64,000 bases of DNA from Desulfovibrio sp. (GCA_016208105.1 JACQYS010000005.1:16017-80016); one strand, 5' to 3'; shown: positions 17,164-27,722, counted from the first letter of the stretch. A program made the numbers and translations. The notes: generated by a model from the letters alone, not told the origin.

Positions 17164-20100
17164 TTACTGTCCGGTGTCCAGAACCTGGCCGATGGCCCTG
17201 GCCAGGTCGTCGCCGTTGTAGGGTTTGAGCACAACAGTCCTGATGTTGCCCGCCAGTTCGGCCGCAGTCAAGGCGCTACGCCGCCCGGAAACCAGTATGA
17301 CAGGCAGGCTGGGGGCCAGCCGGTTCAAGCGTTCGGCCAGTTCCACTCCGGACAGGCCGGGCATGTCATAATCCGTGACCACGATTTCAACGAGCCCCGG
17401 GCTTTTCGCCAGGTATTCAAGGGCGTCCGCCGCTCCGTTCACGGCCGTCACCGTATAGCCCATAAGCTGAAGGACCCTGGGGATGACCTTGAGCTGGTCC
17501 TCGTCGTCCTCCACGAAGAGAACGTGTTCGTGCCCCTGGCGTACGGGGCCGGCTGCCGGGACGGCCTTGGGGGAATCCGAGTCGAAGTCAGCCAGCTTGG
17601 GGAGATAAATCTCGAAACTGGTGCGTTGACCCGGCTGGCTCACCACCCGGAGTCCCCCCCTGTGGGATTTCACGATGCCGTGCACCACGGCCAAGCCAAG
17701 GCCCGTGCCTTCTCCCTTGGACTTGGTGGTGAAGAACGGGTCGAAAATGCGGTCCATGATGTCAGGCGGGATGCCCGGGCCTGAGTCGGTAACGGAAAGC
17801 TTGAGGTAACGGCCGATGGGGACGTTGATCATGTCCGCCTGATTCTCGTCCAGGTCAACTTCGGTCAGTTCCAGGGACATGTGCCCGCCTTTGTCCCGCA
17901 TGGCCTGGTAGGCGTTGGCGCAGAGGTTCATGACGATCTGGTGGACCTGGGTGGGGTCGGCGAAGGCAATGGCCGGATGGGCGTCAATGCGTTCGCTCAA
18001 GGTGATGTTGCGCGGCAGGGTGGCTGCGAAGATGGCCAGGGCCTCATGGGCCACCTCGGCCATGTCCGTGGGAGCGAAGCCTTCCTGGGAGGGACGGCTG
18101 AAGGCCAGAATCTGCTGCACCAGGCGCGAGCCCCGCCGCGCGGCCTTCAAAGTGCGTTCAAGGTCGAGGGCGGTGTCGGAATCCTCGGGCAGGTCCATGA
18201 GGGCCAGCTCGGTGGAATTAATGATGGACGTGAGGATGTTGTTGAAATCGTGGGCGATGCCGCCGGCAAGGGCACCGATGGCCTCCATCTTTTGCGATTG
18301 GAGAAGCTGGCGCTCCAGGCTCATCTTGACGGTCACGTCTTCGGCCGTGCCCAGAACGCCGACGATCTCTCCGGCGTCGTCATGCAGGGGCACGATGGTC
18401 ATCTCCAGGCTGACGGGGTCGCGCTCCGGAAGGTTCAGGGTCCATTCGCGCCTGTGCACCGAATGACCCGAAGTGAGCACGCGGCGGTTCACCGCCTCGG
18501 CGGACGAAGTTTCCGCCGCTGGCAGGAGGGCGGAAACGCCTTGCCCGACGATCTGTTCCGGACTTTCGAGCCCAAAGAAATCCAAAAAGGACTTGTTTAC
18601 GCCAAGGTAGTTGAGGTCTTTGTCCTTCCAGTAAACAAGCTGGGGAATGTTGTTGAGAACGGTCTGAAGCATTGCCTGGGAACGCCTGAGCGCCTTCTCG
18701 GCCTCGCGGCGCAGGGTGATGTCCTGGAGGGCTTCCACCACGCCAGCGGTTTCACCCTTGGCGTCCTTGTACGTGGCCTTGCTCACGATGACGCCGTGGG
18801 TGTTTCCCATTGAATCGAGCATGTCCGTTTCAAAGCTCAACACCCCTGGAGTGGCCAGAAGGTGCCGTTCCGCCGCGTCGAAACGTTTGGCAAGGGGATG
18901 GCTGGGATTGTCCAGCAGGTCCTCCCGGTTGACTCCGAACCATTTTTCGAAGGCCAGGTTGCATCCCAGAAAGCGCCCGTCCGTGCTCTTGTAGGAGAGC
19001 GGAAGGGGGATCGTGTCCATAAGGATGGAGAGAAAGGACAACTGGTTTTTTATCTGCATCTCAACAGAGCGTTTCTGGACGATGGACGTGGCCAGGAGCA
19101 CCAGCACGAAAACCAGCAGGAAGAAACCGGACAGGCTGATCCAAACGATCTGCTTGTTGATTGTGTAAAAGGAGAGGGGCTCGTTGATGAGCGTCGAGCC
19201 CATGGGCAATTTGTCTTCAGAGATGCCGAAGCGCTTGAGCACGACATAGTCGAAGAGATAGGGGTCGTCGAATTTGTCCACGACCGGAATTTGCGAAATC
19301 GACTCCCCGGACATCACCCGCAGGGCCATCTTGGCCGCCAGGGCGCCTTCCCCCTGGCCCGAGTGGAGCTTGCCGCCCACGATGCCGTAGCCGAGCATGA
19401 ACCTCCATGCACTGTAAATGGGCACCGGCAGCCGTTTTGAAAGTATTTCACACACTTCCTCCACGGAGTAGACCTGCTTTTCCGTCCCGAGGTAGATGGG
19501 AATAAGAAAGATGATGTCTTTTTCAGTAAGGTTGCTGGTTTTCTCGAAGAGTTCAGGAAGAGTTTTGACATCCCAGTACTCAAACGTGACCTGGTTGCGG
19601 AATTTGGCCGCAGCTTTGCGCACCTGTTTGCGGATGGCCAGTCCTGTCAGGGAGTAATCGGCTATGACCACCATCCGGGTGGCTTCGGGAGAAAGCAAAA
19701 GCGACAGGCGGATGTTCGTCTCGAAGTCGGGGACCTCCACCACGCCGGTCATGTTCTTGTGGCCAGAGAGCATGGCGGGGTCGAAGTCGTTGACGCCGCA
19801 GAAGATCACCGGGGTGTCCGGGAAGAGCGACTTTTGGTATTTCAGGATGAACTGGAAGGCGAAATCGTCGGAAACGATGATGGCATCAAAGCTGGGGTTG
19901 CGGTATTTTTCCTTGAAGAGCCTCTCAAGGACGGCATCCATGTTCGGTTCCGCGAACCGCTTGGAATCCATGTATTCTATCTGCAGATCATAGGGCAGCG
20001 TGGACTTGTCCAGGGCTGAGCGCATGCCTTCGAGAATCTGGTCGGACCACGCGTATCCGTTGTGGTAGGAACTCAGATAGAGGATTTTCTTCTTCACTTC

Positions 20101-20169
20101 CACCTGGCCGTGGGCAAGGCTTGCGATGAGAAGAAGAACCGTGAAGGCGGCAGTGGAGAAAAATTTCAT
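17164..20169 (-). CDS. Hybrid sensor histidine kinase with periplasmic ABC-substrate-binding-like domain
   Basis: A 1001-residue kinase: signal peptide (about 1-22), a periplasmic domain (about 25-335) resembling ABC substrate-binding proteins ([29 protein letters not shown]), one TM at about 345-370, two PAS domains, the H-box [11 protein letters not shown] near 635, a HATPase domain ([19 protein letters not shown]) and a C-terminal receiver with Asp in VTDYDMPG near 931. It should sense an extracellular solute and phosphorylate the NtrC-type regulator encoded 2 bp downstream. The ATG at 20169 gives a proper signal peptide; a TTG 14 codons earlier would not. Confidence 0.9.
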   Translation of the reverse strand: MKFFSTAAFTVLLLIASLAHGQVEVKKKILYLSSYHNGYAWSDQILEGMRSALDKSTLPYDLQIEYMDSKRFAEPNMDAVLERLFKEKYRNPSFDAIIVSDDFAFQFILKYQKSLFPDTPVIFCGVNDFDPAMLSGHKNMTGVVEVPDFETNIRLSLLLSPEATRMVVIADYSLTGLAIRKQVRKAAAKFRNQVTFEYWDVKTLPELFEKTSNLTEKDIIFLIPIYLGTEKQVYSVEEVCEILSKRLPVPIYSAWRFMLGYGIVGGKLHSGQGEGALAAKMALRVMSGESISQIPVVDKFDDPYLFDYVVLKRFGISEDKLPMGSTLINEPLSFYTINKQIVWISLSGFFLLVFVLVLLATSIVQKRSVEMQIKNQLSFLSILMDTIPLPLSYKSTDGRFLGCNLAFEKWFGVNREDLLDNPSHPLAKRFDAAERHLLATPGVLSFETDMLDSMGNTHGVIVSKATYKDAKGETAGVVEALQDITLRREAEKALRRSQAMLQTVLNNIPQLVYWKDKDLNYLGVNKSFLDFFGLESPEQIVGQGVSALLPAAETSSAEAVNRRVLTSGHSVHRREWTLNLPERDPVSLEMTIVPLHDDAGEIVGVLGTAEDVTVKMSLERQLLQSQKMEAIGALAGGIAHDFNNILTSIINSTELALMDLPEDSDTALDLERTLKAARRGSRLVQQILAFSRPSQEGFAPTDMAEVAHEALAIFAATLPRNITLSERIDAHPAIAFADPTQVHQIVMNLCANAYQAMRDKGGHMSLELTEVDLDENQADMINVPIGRYLKLSVTDSGPGIPPDIMDRIFDPFFTTKSKGEGTGLGLAVVHGIVKSHRGGLRVVSQPGQRTSFEIYLPKLADFDSDSPKAVPAAGPVRQGHEHVLFVEDDEDQLKVIPRVLQLMGYTVTAVNGAADALEYLAKSPGLVEIVVTDYDMPGLSGVELAERLNRLAPSLPVILVSGRRSALTAAELAGNIRTVVLKPYNGDDLARAIGQVLDTGQ

Positions 20170-20215
20170 GGTTTGTATCGCCGTGGTTCTTGGTAGACCA
20201 AGGCGAGCCAAGATA

Positions 20216-21124
20216 TCAAGCTCCGGCGGACTGGCCCTGGAGTGGTTTCCCGCTCAGGGAAGAGCCCGCCTCGCACCCGGGAACGAATTCGTCCAGGAAC
20301 TCCATGACCAGCCTGACGGTGGGCAGGTGGTAGAGCATGCTGATGTGGCTTATAGGCGCTGTTTGTGCCTGGATCCAGCCCTCCTCTGGAACCTCCAGGG
20401 AGGAAGTGGGCAGAACCATGTTGTCCAGCGGTGAAAAAAGATTGAGCTTGGGCATGGTCTTCGGGGACGAAAGGGAATTGATGCGCTGGACAAGGGCTCC
20501 GTTGTGGTGAATGCTCCGCCCGAGTTTTCCGGCGGCCAGGGCCGCCAGCTTGCTGCCTTGGTTGGGCGTGCCAAGGAGTATGGTTGCCCGAACGAGCTCG
20601 GCGGTTTGCGGGTCGGCAATGGCCGCGCGGGCCAGCAGCCCCCCAAGGCTGTGTCCCATGAGGATGATGGGTTCCTTGCCGCATAAATCAGCCGCTTCCC
20701 GGACAACATCTTTGAGTTGCTCGGTCAGCTGCCAGAAGTCGTATTTGAGGGTGTTGTAGCTTAGGCAGAATACTTTTTCATAGCCTGAGCGTCTGAGCCA
20801 CCATTTGTAGAGATACCAGGCCGAGGCATTGTGGTAGAGCCCATGCACCAGGAGCACCGGCGGACGGACGCAGCTTGGCGACGGGGAGGGCTTCCAGAGC
20901 CGTTTGGCGAATCCGATAGGGTAGGTCACATAGACCATGAGCTGGCTGGAAACGCTCGACAAGAACCCTACCATGACGCACCAGAAGAGCCCGCGAGGTC
21001 CTTGGCACGTTGTGCTGTGGGATGGATGCGGGTTGCAGGCCGCTTCATACCAATAGAACGCGTAGGTCAGCCCGGAAATGAATACTCCTGTGCCAAGCAG
21101 TATTGTAAGAACGATGAGAAGCAT
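20216..21124 (-). CDS. Membrane-anchored alpha/beta hydrolase, lipase-like
   Basis: A 302-residue protein with an N-terminal hydrophobic segment (about residues 1-22) and a second around 50-70. Then comes an alpha/beta-hydrolase fold: oxyanion LLVHGLYHN, nucleophile elbow GHSLGG (Ser near residue 148) and a probable His in ISHISM. This fits triacylglycerol lipases/esterases of the EstA/LipA type facing the periplasm or membrane. The ATG at 21124 has GGAG six bases upstream; an in-frame start further up adds 16 residues without support. It lies 46 bp upstream of the sensor kinase on the same strand, so read-through is possible. The substrate is unknown. Confidence 0.8.
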   Translation of the reverse strand: MLLIVLTILLGTGVFISGLTYAFYWYEAACNPHPSHSTTCQGPRGLFWCVMVGFLSSVSSQLMVYVTYPIGFAKRLWKPSPSPSCVRPPVLLVHGLYHNASAWYLYKWWLRRSGYEKVFCLSYNTLKYDFWQLTEQLKDVVREAADLCGKEPIILMGHSLGGLLARAAIADPQTAELVRATILLGTPNQGSKLAALAAGKLGRSIHHNGALVQRINSLSSPKTMPKLNLFSPLDNMVLPTSSLEVPEEGWIQAQTAPISHISMLYHLPTVRLVMEFLDEFVPGCEAGSSLSGKPLQGQSAGA

Positions 21125-21300
21125 GGAGGTCTCCAGGTAACCAGCCGGTTGAATCCGGCACAGACGACGCATCTATACAACAAGCATCTTTCTGTGGCAA
21201 TGCGGAGTCAATTGTTACAATTGTTACAGTCTCAAAATCATCATTTTGGCTGTACTAGTCCGATAGGCGTTGAACATTCCAAATCGCAAAGGAGTCCCGG

Positions 21301-21732
21301 ATGGTAGTGTTGTTTCGGGAATTGAGCGTCTGCTTTGCCGCCGGCATCGTCGGCGGTCTGGCGAACAGTATTTTCCTTTGGGGAGCTGGGTATTTGGGCT
21401 TGAGTGCTGCCATGGGGGTGAATATCGCCCCTGCATGGTCGCCGCCATGGCTGTATCAACGCTTGGTGTGGGGCGGCATATGGGGGCTTTTGTTTCTTCT
21501 CCCGATTTTTGGGCGTTCCATCATTTTCAGGGGGATTCTTTTCGGAATGGCGCCAAGCCTGGTGCAGTTGTTGTGGGTTTTCCCGGAGATGCTTGGCAAG
21601 GGCATGTTCGGCCTGTCCCTTGGGGCCATGACCCCAGTGTATGTGCTCATCGCCAATTCGGTATGGGGAGTAACCGCGGCCTGGTGGGAATCGATCAACC
21701 ACGACAGGCCCAAGTTCAGCGGGCGTTATTAG
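21301..21732 (+). CDS. Small integral membrane protein of unknown function
   Basis: A 143-residue protein with about four hydrophobic helices (roughly 8-32, 55-78, 80-95 and 100-130) and a short polar tail. An AAAGGAG ribosome site precedes the ATG by six bases, which supports it as a real gene. I do not recognise the family. It is followed within 10 bp by the inverted repeat that also forms the -35 region of the tRNA promoter. Confidence 0.7.
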   Translation: MVVLFRELSVCFAAGIVGGLANSIFLWGAGYLGLSAAMGVNIAPAWSPPWLYQRLVWGGIWGLLFLLPIFGRSIIFRGILFGMAPSLVQLLWVFPEMLGKGMFGLSLGAMTPVYVLIANSVWGVTAAWWESINHDRPKFSGRY

Positions 21733-21741
21733 AAGATACGG

Positions 21742-21777
21742 AAAAAAAGGTTGACCTTTTTTTCGCTCAATTATAGA
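21742..21777 (+). promoter_or_regulatory. tRNA-Val/Asp promoter overlapping a terminator-like inverted repeat
   Basis: TTGACC at 21751-21756 and TATAGA at 21772-21777 are 15 bp apart, with the tRNA starting about 20 nt later. The -35 lies in AAAAAAAGG-TTGA-CCTTTTTTT (21742-21763), a perfect inverted repeat with 9-bp arms. In RNA this is a hairpin that could also end the preceding membrane-protein transcript. Confidence 0.65.
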
Positions 21778-21797
21778 CGTCTGTTCCTCGTGAGGGC

Positions 21798-21873
21798 GGG
21801 CGGGTAGCTCAGTTGGAAGAGCACCGGCCTTACAAGCCGGGGGTCACAGGTTCGAGCCCTGTTCCGCCTACCA
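21798..21873 (+). tRNA. tRNA-Val (anticodon UAC)
   Basis: A 76-nt cloverleaf with D-arm GCTCAGTTGGAAGAGC, anticodon loop CTTACAA (UAC, valine), T-arm ACAGG-TTCGAGC-CCTGT and an encoded CCA end. The acceptor has G-U pairs at 1:72 and 7:66. It is followed after 7 nt by tRNA-Asp, so both are transcribed together. Confidence 0.95.
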
Positions 21874-21880
21874 CGTATGC

Positions 21881-21957
<77 letters not shown>

Positions 21958-21967
21958 CTGCTCGCCC

Positions 21968-21997
21968 GAGCCCGGATACTCTCCGGGCTCTTTTTTT
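21968..21997 (+). terminator. Terminator after the tRNA-Val/tRNA-Asp pair
   Basis: GAGCCCGGA-TACTC-TCCGGGCTC followed by seven T residues, 10 nt after tRNA-Asp copy 1. Confidence 0.92.
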
Positions 21998-22178
21998 ATT
22001 CTCCACATACCATGTGTGTTGTCCGGAATGGTCTGACTCCTTCAGCCTGGTCTCCCTGTTCGCATTCAAGATGGACCGAGTTGTGCTCAATGGCACCGCA
22101 GGGCGCATACTTCAGGATGTGCCCGACAATGACTCGTCACGAGAATTCCGTCTTTTCCGCAAAACGGCACGAGCCCCC

Positions 22179-22205
22179 TTGACCTTTCCCGTGGGCGCGT
22201 ATAAA
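22179..22205 (+). promoter_or_regulatory. Promoter of tRNA-Asp copy 2
   Basis: TTGACC (22179-22184) and TATAAA (22200-22205) with a 15-bp spacer, the same TTGACCTT start and spacing as the tRNA-Val promoter. The tRNA begins 58 nt further on. Nothing else is evident in 22000-22178. Confidence 0.6.
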
Positions 22206-22263
22206 CGACGCTTCCCCGTGACGGTGTTCCGGTCTTTTGGGCCAGGCAGCGTCTCGGGCATGC

Positions 22264-22340
<77 letters not shown>

Positions 22341-22368
22341 CTGAGAACAAGGGGAATACCCCATCACG

Positions 22369-22407
22369 AACCGGTCAGGAGCACACACCTGGCCGGTTTT
22401 GCTTTTA
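22369..22407 (+). terminator. Terminator after tRNA-Asp copy 2
   Basis: AACCGGTCAGG pairs with CCTGGCCGGTT (one G-U) around an 8-nt loop, followed by TTGCTTTTA. Confidence 0.88.
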
Positions 22408-22469
22408 TCGCCTTGTACGGGGTCTCTCAGTCTCTTGACGGGAAAGCCCGTTCCCGTAACCTTGCCGCC

Positions 22470-22865
22470 ATGAGCAAGGAGCATTTCTTTTTCTACGGCA
22501 CCCTGCGCCCGGGCCAGCACAACTATTTCGCGCTTCTTCACGACGCGAAGGGCGTTACTCATGTGGGCCTTGGACGGACGGTGGAACGTTACACCATGCT
22601 GGCTTCCGGATATCCCTTCGTTCTTCGCTGTCCGGCTTCGACGCGCATCCGGGGCGACGTGTTTGCGATACGTTCCCGCGAGGTCGTCGCGGCAGTGGAC
22701 GAACTTGAGGGGCATACCGGACGGGCGCGCGGCTACCGGCGCGAGCCTGTGGACATCGAGCTGGACGCGGGAGGGCGGATAGTCTGCTGGATGTACCTTT
22801 ACTACGGCACCCCCCTGGCCGAGGAAGTCCCGGACGGAGACTGGCTCGCCCTGTCCGCCCGGTGA
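22470..22865 (+). CDS. Gamma-glutamylcyclotransferase-like (AIG2/GGCT fold) protein
   Basis: A 131-residue protein with the family substrate loop FFYGTLRPGQHN near the N-terminus, GYPFVL in the middle and a likely catalytic Glu in VDELEGH (about residue 76). GGCT-fold enzymes cyclise gamma-glutamyl amides (glutathione fragments or gamma-glutamylamines) to 5-oxoproline; the exact substrate cannot be read. The ATG at 22470 puts the YGTLRPG loop at residue 9, as is usual; an upstream in-frame ATG lies near the tRNA terminator. The ribosome site is weak. Confidence 0.83.
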   Translation: MSKEHFFFYGTLRPGQHNYFALLHDAKGVTHVGLGRTVERYTMLASGYPFVLRCPASTRIRGDVFAIRSREVVAAVDELEGHTGRARGYRREPVDIELDAGGRIVCWMYLYYGTPLAEEVPDGDWLALSAR

Positions 22866-22988
22866 TCCCGGCCATTCTGTCTTAACCGACTTCCTGATCA
22901 TGATCCGGCATACCCATCCGCGCGGTTGACAGCACCTCCCCGGAGCCCGTAAGCGCTTTCTCTCCCACACATATCCCAGGAGCGCAGA

Positions 22989-24137
<1,149 letters not shown>

Positions 24138-24166
24138 CAGAGCCACAGCGAGCCGTTCGCGTATTG

Positions 24167-24197
24167 GCCGGGAGGATGTAAGTCCTCCCGGCTTTTC
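24167..24197 (+). terminator. Terminator after icd
   Basis: GCCGGGAGGA-TGTAAG-TCCTCCCGGC, a 10-bp perfect stem, followed by TTTTCATTTTT, 30 nt after the stop. Confidence 0.92.
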
Positions 24198-24300
24198 ATT
24201 TTTCCTGAGGGATTGTAGAAAAACGAACGCCCGGAAGAAGCCGCCCCGTTCAGGAAGGGGGCTTCTTCGAACATGTACCCGCCCTTGAGAAGGAGTCGGC

Positions 24301-24894
24301 ATGTTTCATGATCTTGCCCCGGCAATGGTTGAGCGGATGCGCGTGCTCGAGGCCCGGGACGCGGCGGACCGCACCGACGGCACCCCCCATGCGCAGCGTC
24401 TGCGCCAGATCCCGCCGGACACCGGAAAGTTCCTGGCCATAATGGCCGGGTCGGCACCAGACGGCGAGTGGGTGGAGGTGGGCTCCGGAGCCGGGTATTC
24501 GGCCATGTGGATTTCGCTTGCCTGTAGAGCCAGAGGGCGAAAGCTGACCACATTCGAGCTTTCGGAGGAAAAAGCGGCCATGGCCCGCGAAACCTTGCGT
24601 CTGGCCGGGATTGAATCCCTGGTGGAGCTCAAGAAGGCGGACGCTCTGGCCGAACTGAAAAAGCGCAATACGATCGCCTTCGCCTTTCTGGACGCGGAGC
24701 GTTCCATCCTGGAGGCCTGCTACGAGCTCATCCTGGAACGCATGGTCCCCGGCAGCATCCTCTGCGCGGACAATGTCATAAGCCACAAGCACCAGATCGA
24801 GGATTTTTTGGCCAAGATCCCCCACGACACCCGCATGGACAGCGTTATCGTGCCCATAGGGTCGGGGGTGCTGGTCTGCCGCAAGCCTAGCTGA
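24301..24894 (+). CDS. Class I SAM-dependent O-methyltransferase, family 3 type
   Basis: A 197-residue cytoplasmic protein with the SAM-binding glycine motif VEVGSGAGYSAMWIS (about residue 58), an acidic residue after the second strand (TFELSEE) and FLDAER at the site where this family has its metal-binding Asp. The C-terminal half (LVPGSILCADN-like MVPGSILCADNV) also fits catechol/caffeoyl-CoA-type O-methyltransferases. AAGGAG lies six bases before the ATG. A leader hairpin GAAGAAGCC/GGCTTCTTC sits at about 24232-24268. The methyl acceptor is unknown. Confidence 0.83.
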   Translation: MFHDLAPAMVERMRVLEARDAADRTDGTPHAQRLRQIPPDTGKFLAIMAGSAPDGEWVEVGSGAGYSAMWISLACRARGRKLTTFELSEEKAAMARETLRLAGIESLVELKKADALAELKKRNTIAFAFLDAERSILEACYELILERMVPGSILCADNVISHKHQIEDFLAKIPHDTRMDSVIVPIGSGVLVCRKPS

Positions 24895-24945
24895 TCCTGC
24901 GAGACGAGTTCATTAAGCCCTCACCAAAAGGGCGATTCAACGATG

Positions 24946-24970
24946 AAAACCCGGCCCGCGCCGGGTTTTT
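24946..24970. terminator. Bidirectional terminator between methyltransferase and P-type ATPase
   Basis: AAAACCCGGC-CCGC-GCCGGGTTTT with T-runs readable on both strands, placed between two convergent genes. Confidence 0.9.
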
Positions 24971-25005
24971 GCATTCCAACGGGTGTTCCTTCCTGGCGGG
25001 TGACG

Positions 25006-27204
25006 TTATTTCCGTATGCGCAGCAGGCGAAGGCCGTTGAAGATGACGGCCAAGGAGGCCCCCATGTCGGCGGCGATGGCGGCCCAGAGCGTGGCGACCT
25101 GGAAAAAGGCAAGAATGAGGAAGACGGCCTTCAAGCCCAGGGCGAAGCCGATGTTCTGTTTAATTATCCCCACGGTCCTCCTGGAATGCCTGATCAGCCA
25201 GGGGAGCTTGGAGAGGTCGTCGGACATCAGGGCCACGTCGGCCGTCTCTATGGCCGCGCCGGTACCGATGCCCCCCATGGCGATGCCCAGGCTCGAGGCG
25301 GCCAGGGCGGGGGCATCGTTCACTCCGTCTCCCACCATGGCCACACGAGTGCCGCGCGCCACCATATCCGTCACGATAGCGGTCTTGTCTTCGGGCAGGA
25401 GATTGGCCCGGTAGCCGGTCACCCCTGCCTGTCGGGCGATGAGACTCGCGGTCTGCTCGTTGTCGCCGGAGAGCATCACCATTTCCGCCATGCCGAGCTG
25501 TCTGAGCGATTCGACAGCCCCTTGCGCTTCCGGCCTCACAGTGTCCTTGAGTGTGAGCGTGCCGAGAACTTTCGACCCGTTCCAGACGGCGACCACGGTG
25601 GACGCTTCGGCATGGGCACCCAGAAAACGCTCCCGCAGTTCCTGGGTCAAAAGCGCCGGTGCCTGCTCGCCAAGCAAACGTTCGTTGCCGACGAAGAACA
25701 ATTTTCCTTCGATGCGCCCCTGGGCGCCCCGTCCCGGATGCTCCAGAACGTCTTCCACTGTTGGGAGGTGAAGGCCTGCCGCCTGGGCATGGTCGAGTAT
25801 GGCCCGGGCCACGGGATGGCTGCTGCGCGATTCGAGCGACGCGGCCGTTGCGAGAAGCTCTACAGTTGCTGTGCCGGCGCAGACGTCGATCTGGGTGACT
25901 GCGGGCTTGCCCTTTGTAAGTGTTCCGGTTTTGTCCAGAGCGACAGCCGTAATGGATGCGGCGGCCTCCAGATACGCTCCACCCTTGATGAGAACGCCGT
26001 TGCGGGCGGCCGAGGCCAACCCGGCCACCACACTCACTGGAGTGGAGATCACCAGGGCGCACGGGCAGGATATCACCAGCACCACCAAGGCCTGGTAGAA
26101 CCATTGGGTCCATTCCCCGCCCGCGAAAAGCGGAGGCGCCAAGGCCACCAGGATGGAGAGGCCCATCATCGCCGGCGTGTAAACGGTCGCGAACTTGTCC
26201 ACCCATTGCACGGCCTTGGCCCGTTTGGACTGGGCCTCCTCCACCATGTGCATGATCCTGGAAAGGGCCGAGTCCGAGGCTGCCGCTGTGGTTCTGATCT
26301 CCATCGCCCCTTCGGCGTTAATGGTCCCGGCGTACACGGTGTCACCAGCGGCTTTGGGCACGGGCATGGACTCACCGGTGATGGGAGACTGGTCCACGGA
26401 GGAACTGCCGGCCACAACGAGCCCGTCCAGAGGAATGCTGTCGCCAGGGCGTACCAGAATCCTGGAGCCGGCCGGAACCTTTTCAACCGGAGTGGGGTGC
26501 GGCGCGAGCGCGCCGGGTTTTAGAACCAGCGCTGTGGTCGGGGTGATGTCCATGAGCGCCTGGATGGCCTTCCTGGCCCTTCCCATGCTCCATGATTCAA
26601 GCTGGTTGGCCAGGGAGAACAAAAAGGCCACGGACGCCCCCTCGGAATAGTCCCCTATGGCCATGGCGCCGGTGGCGGCGAGCACCATGAGCAGGTTCAT
26701 GTCCGGGCGCAAAGTCCTGGCGGAGATGAGAGCCCTTGGCAGCACATGCCACATTCCGGCCGCCGCGCCGAAAATCCAAAAGGCCACGGCGGCAAGTGGC
26801 ACGGATGCATCATGGCTGAAAGCGCCTGAAAACGTTCCATGTTCCCCTATGGCCGTTGCCAGGCCCATAAGCCAGGCCGTGCCGCTTGTGGCGCATAAAA
26901 GGGCACGCCCATGGCGTTTAAGAAATGACTCCGAAGCATTGTTGGAAGAACAGGACCCTCCACAGCAGGAGCATCCGTCGAGGGGGGCAGTGTGCACGGT
27001 GGCTTCCATTCCTGTGTGAGCCACGGCTGTGATGATATCTATTGCCCCGATCGTAAGGCCGGTGGTGTTCACAGTGAGTTTTCTGGAAATGAGGTCGAAG
27101 GCGAGCCGCTTTTCATCGTGCACCAACGGCAGAAGGGCGCTTTTAAGCGTGGCGATCTCCTCCTGGCAATCCATCTGGGAGATGAGGAAGGCTATCTGTG
27201 GCAT
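25006..27204 (-). CDS. zntA: Zn/Cd/Pb-translocating P1B-type ATPase (ZntA/CadA-like)
   Basis: A 732-residue heavy-metal exporter. The N-terminal HMA domain has MDCQEE rather than CxxC, followed by a Cys cluster (GCSCCGGSC) at about 77-85. P-type hallmarks: CPC in VISCPCALV near 380, DKTGTLTKG near 420, an HP dipeptide in SSHPVA, and GDGVNDAP. The last helices have ALGLK and IAADMGAS, the Lys/Asp arrangement of Zn/Cd pumps. It protects the cytoplasm from excess divalent metal. An AGGGA site precedes the ATG, and a Fur-box-like sequence lies about 120 bp upstream. Confidence 0.93.
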   Translation of the reverse strand: MPQIAFLISQMDCQEEIATLKSALLPLVHDEKRLAFDLISRKLTVNTTGLTIGAIDIITAVAHTGMEATVHTAPLDGCSCCGGSCSSNNASESFLKRHGRALLCATSGTAWLMGLATAIGEHGTFSGAFSHDASVPLAAVAFWIFGAAAGMWHVLPRALISARTLRPDMNLLMVLAATGAMAIGDYSEGASVAFLFSLANQLESWSMGRARKAIQALMDITPTTALVLKPGALAPHPTPVEKVPAGSRILVRPGDSIPLDGLVVAGSSSVDQSPITGESMPVPKAAGDTVYAGTINAEGAMEIRTTAAASDSALSRIMHMVEEAQSKRAKAVQWVDKFATVYTPAMMGLSILVALAPPLFAGGEWTQWFYQALVVLVISCPCALVISTPVSVVAGLASAARNGVLIKGGAYLEAAASITAVALDKTGTLTKGKPAVTQIDVCAGTATVELLATAASLESRSSHPVARAILDHAQAAGLHLPTVEDVLEHPGRGAQGRIEGKLFFVGNERLLGEQAPALLTQELRERFLGAHAEASTVVAVWNGSKVLGTLTLKDTVRPEAQGAVESLRQLGMAEMVMLSGDNEQTASLIARQAGVTGYRANLLPEDKTAIVTDMVARGTRVAMVGDGVNDAPALAASSLGIAMGGIGTGAAIETADVALMSDDLSKLPWLIRHSRRTVGIIKQNIGFALGLKAVFLILAFFQVATLWAAIAADMGASLAVIFNGLRLLRIRK

Positions 27205-27323
27205 GGAGAGTGTCCCTTAAGTCAAACCGAAAAGGCTCTGTGGGGCCCGGAAGAGCAGGGCGATGCGCATCCTGGTGCCGCTGATGCCGGGTCAAATGCG
27301 GTACAGGGTATAGGGAGGATGTT

Positions 27324-27342
27324 AATTTTGAAATTCATTATC
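27324..27342 (-). promoter_or_regulatory. Fur-box-like operator upstream of the metal ATPase
   Basis: The minus strand reads GATAATGAATTTCAAAATT, matching the 19-bp Fur consensus GATAATGATAATCATTATC at 13 positions, with the first eight perfect. It lies about 120 bp upstream of the ATPase start in a short AT-rich patch. Iron-type control of a Zn/Cd pump would be unusual, and another Fur-family protein (Zur, PerR) may be the true binder. Confidence 0.45.
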
Positions 27343-27433
27343 ATTTGCCTGGAAAGCAAATAGGCCCGGCGTGGGGCGCTGTCAAGCAACGGAGCTACGC
27401 TTGGCGGTCTTGCCTGGTTTCAGTGGCGGTGTG

Positions 27434-27463
27434 CCAAAAAAAGAAGCCCGCATGGCAGGCTTT
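27434..27463 (-). terminator. Terminator of the small acidic protein gene
   Basis: On the minus strand AGCCTGC-CAT-GCGGGCT (one U-G pair) is followed by TCTTTTTTTGG, about 28 nt after the stop of the upstream minus-strand gene. Confidence 0.8.
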
Positions 27464-27491
27464 CCGTCACAATCATGTGGTTGGAAAAACT

Positions 27492-27722
27492 TCAGCGAAG
27501 GCCGTCTGTGCCTGCCCCGCGCATGCAGGAGCGAAGCATGAGCTCCTGTAGAATAATGCGTTCGTATTCCAACGGGGTAGTTGGAGCTGGAGTGTTTTCT
27601 TCGGAAAATGGCCTGTCCAAAAGTTGCGCTTCTTCCCAAAAGTCGAGCAACTCGTCGTCGGCGAGGGTCTTTACCTGCTCTTCCAGGGGGTACTGATCGC
27701 TTTCAGGAAAATACTGTCCCAT
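27492..27722 (-). CDS. Small acidic protein of unknown function
   Basis: From the ATG at 27722 the protein is 76 residues and strongly acidic (LADDELLDFWEEAQLLD; SEENTPAPTTPLEYERIIL). The amphipathic, charged make-up looks like a real coding frame, and a good terminator follows the stop. The frame extends 17 codons upstream to GTG or TTG possibilities (to 27773), and none of the starts has a clear ribosome site. It is divergent from cheW and might be linked to it, but I do not recognise the family. Confidence 0.55.
   Translation of the reverse strand: MGQYFPESDQYPLEEQVKTLADDELLDFWEEAQLLDRPFSEENTPAPTTPLEYERIILQELMLRSCMRGAGTDGLR

Noticed and set aside
22926..22988. TTGACA upstream of icd as a sigma-70 promoter
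   Set aside because: The sequence 17 bp downstream (GTAAGC) is a poor -10; not listed as a feature.
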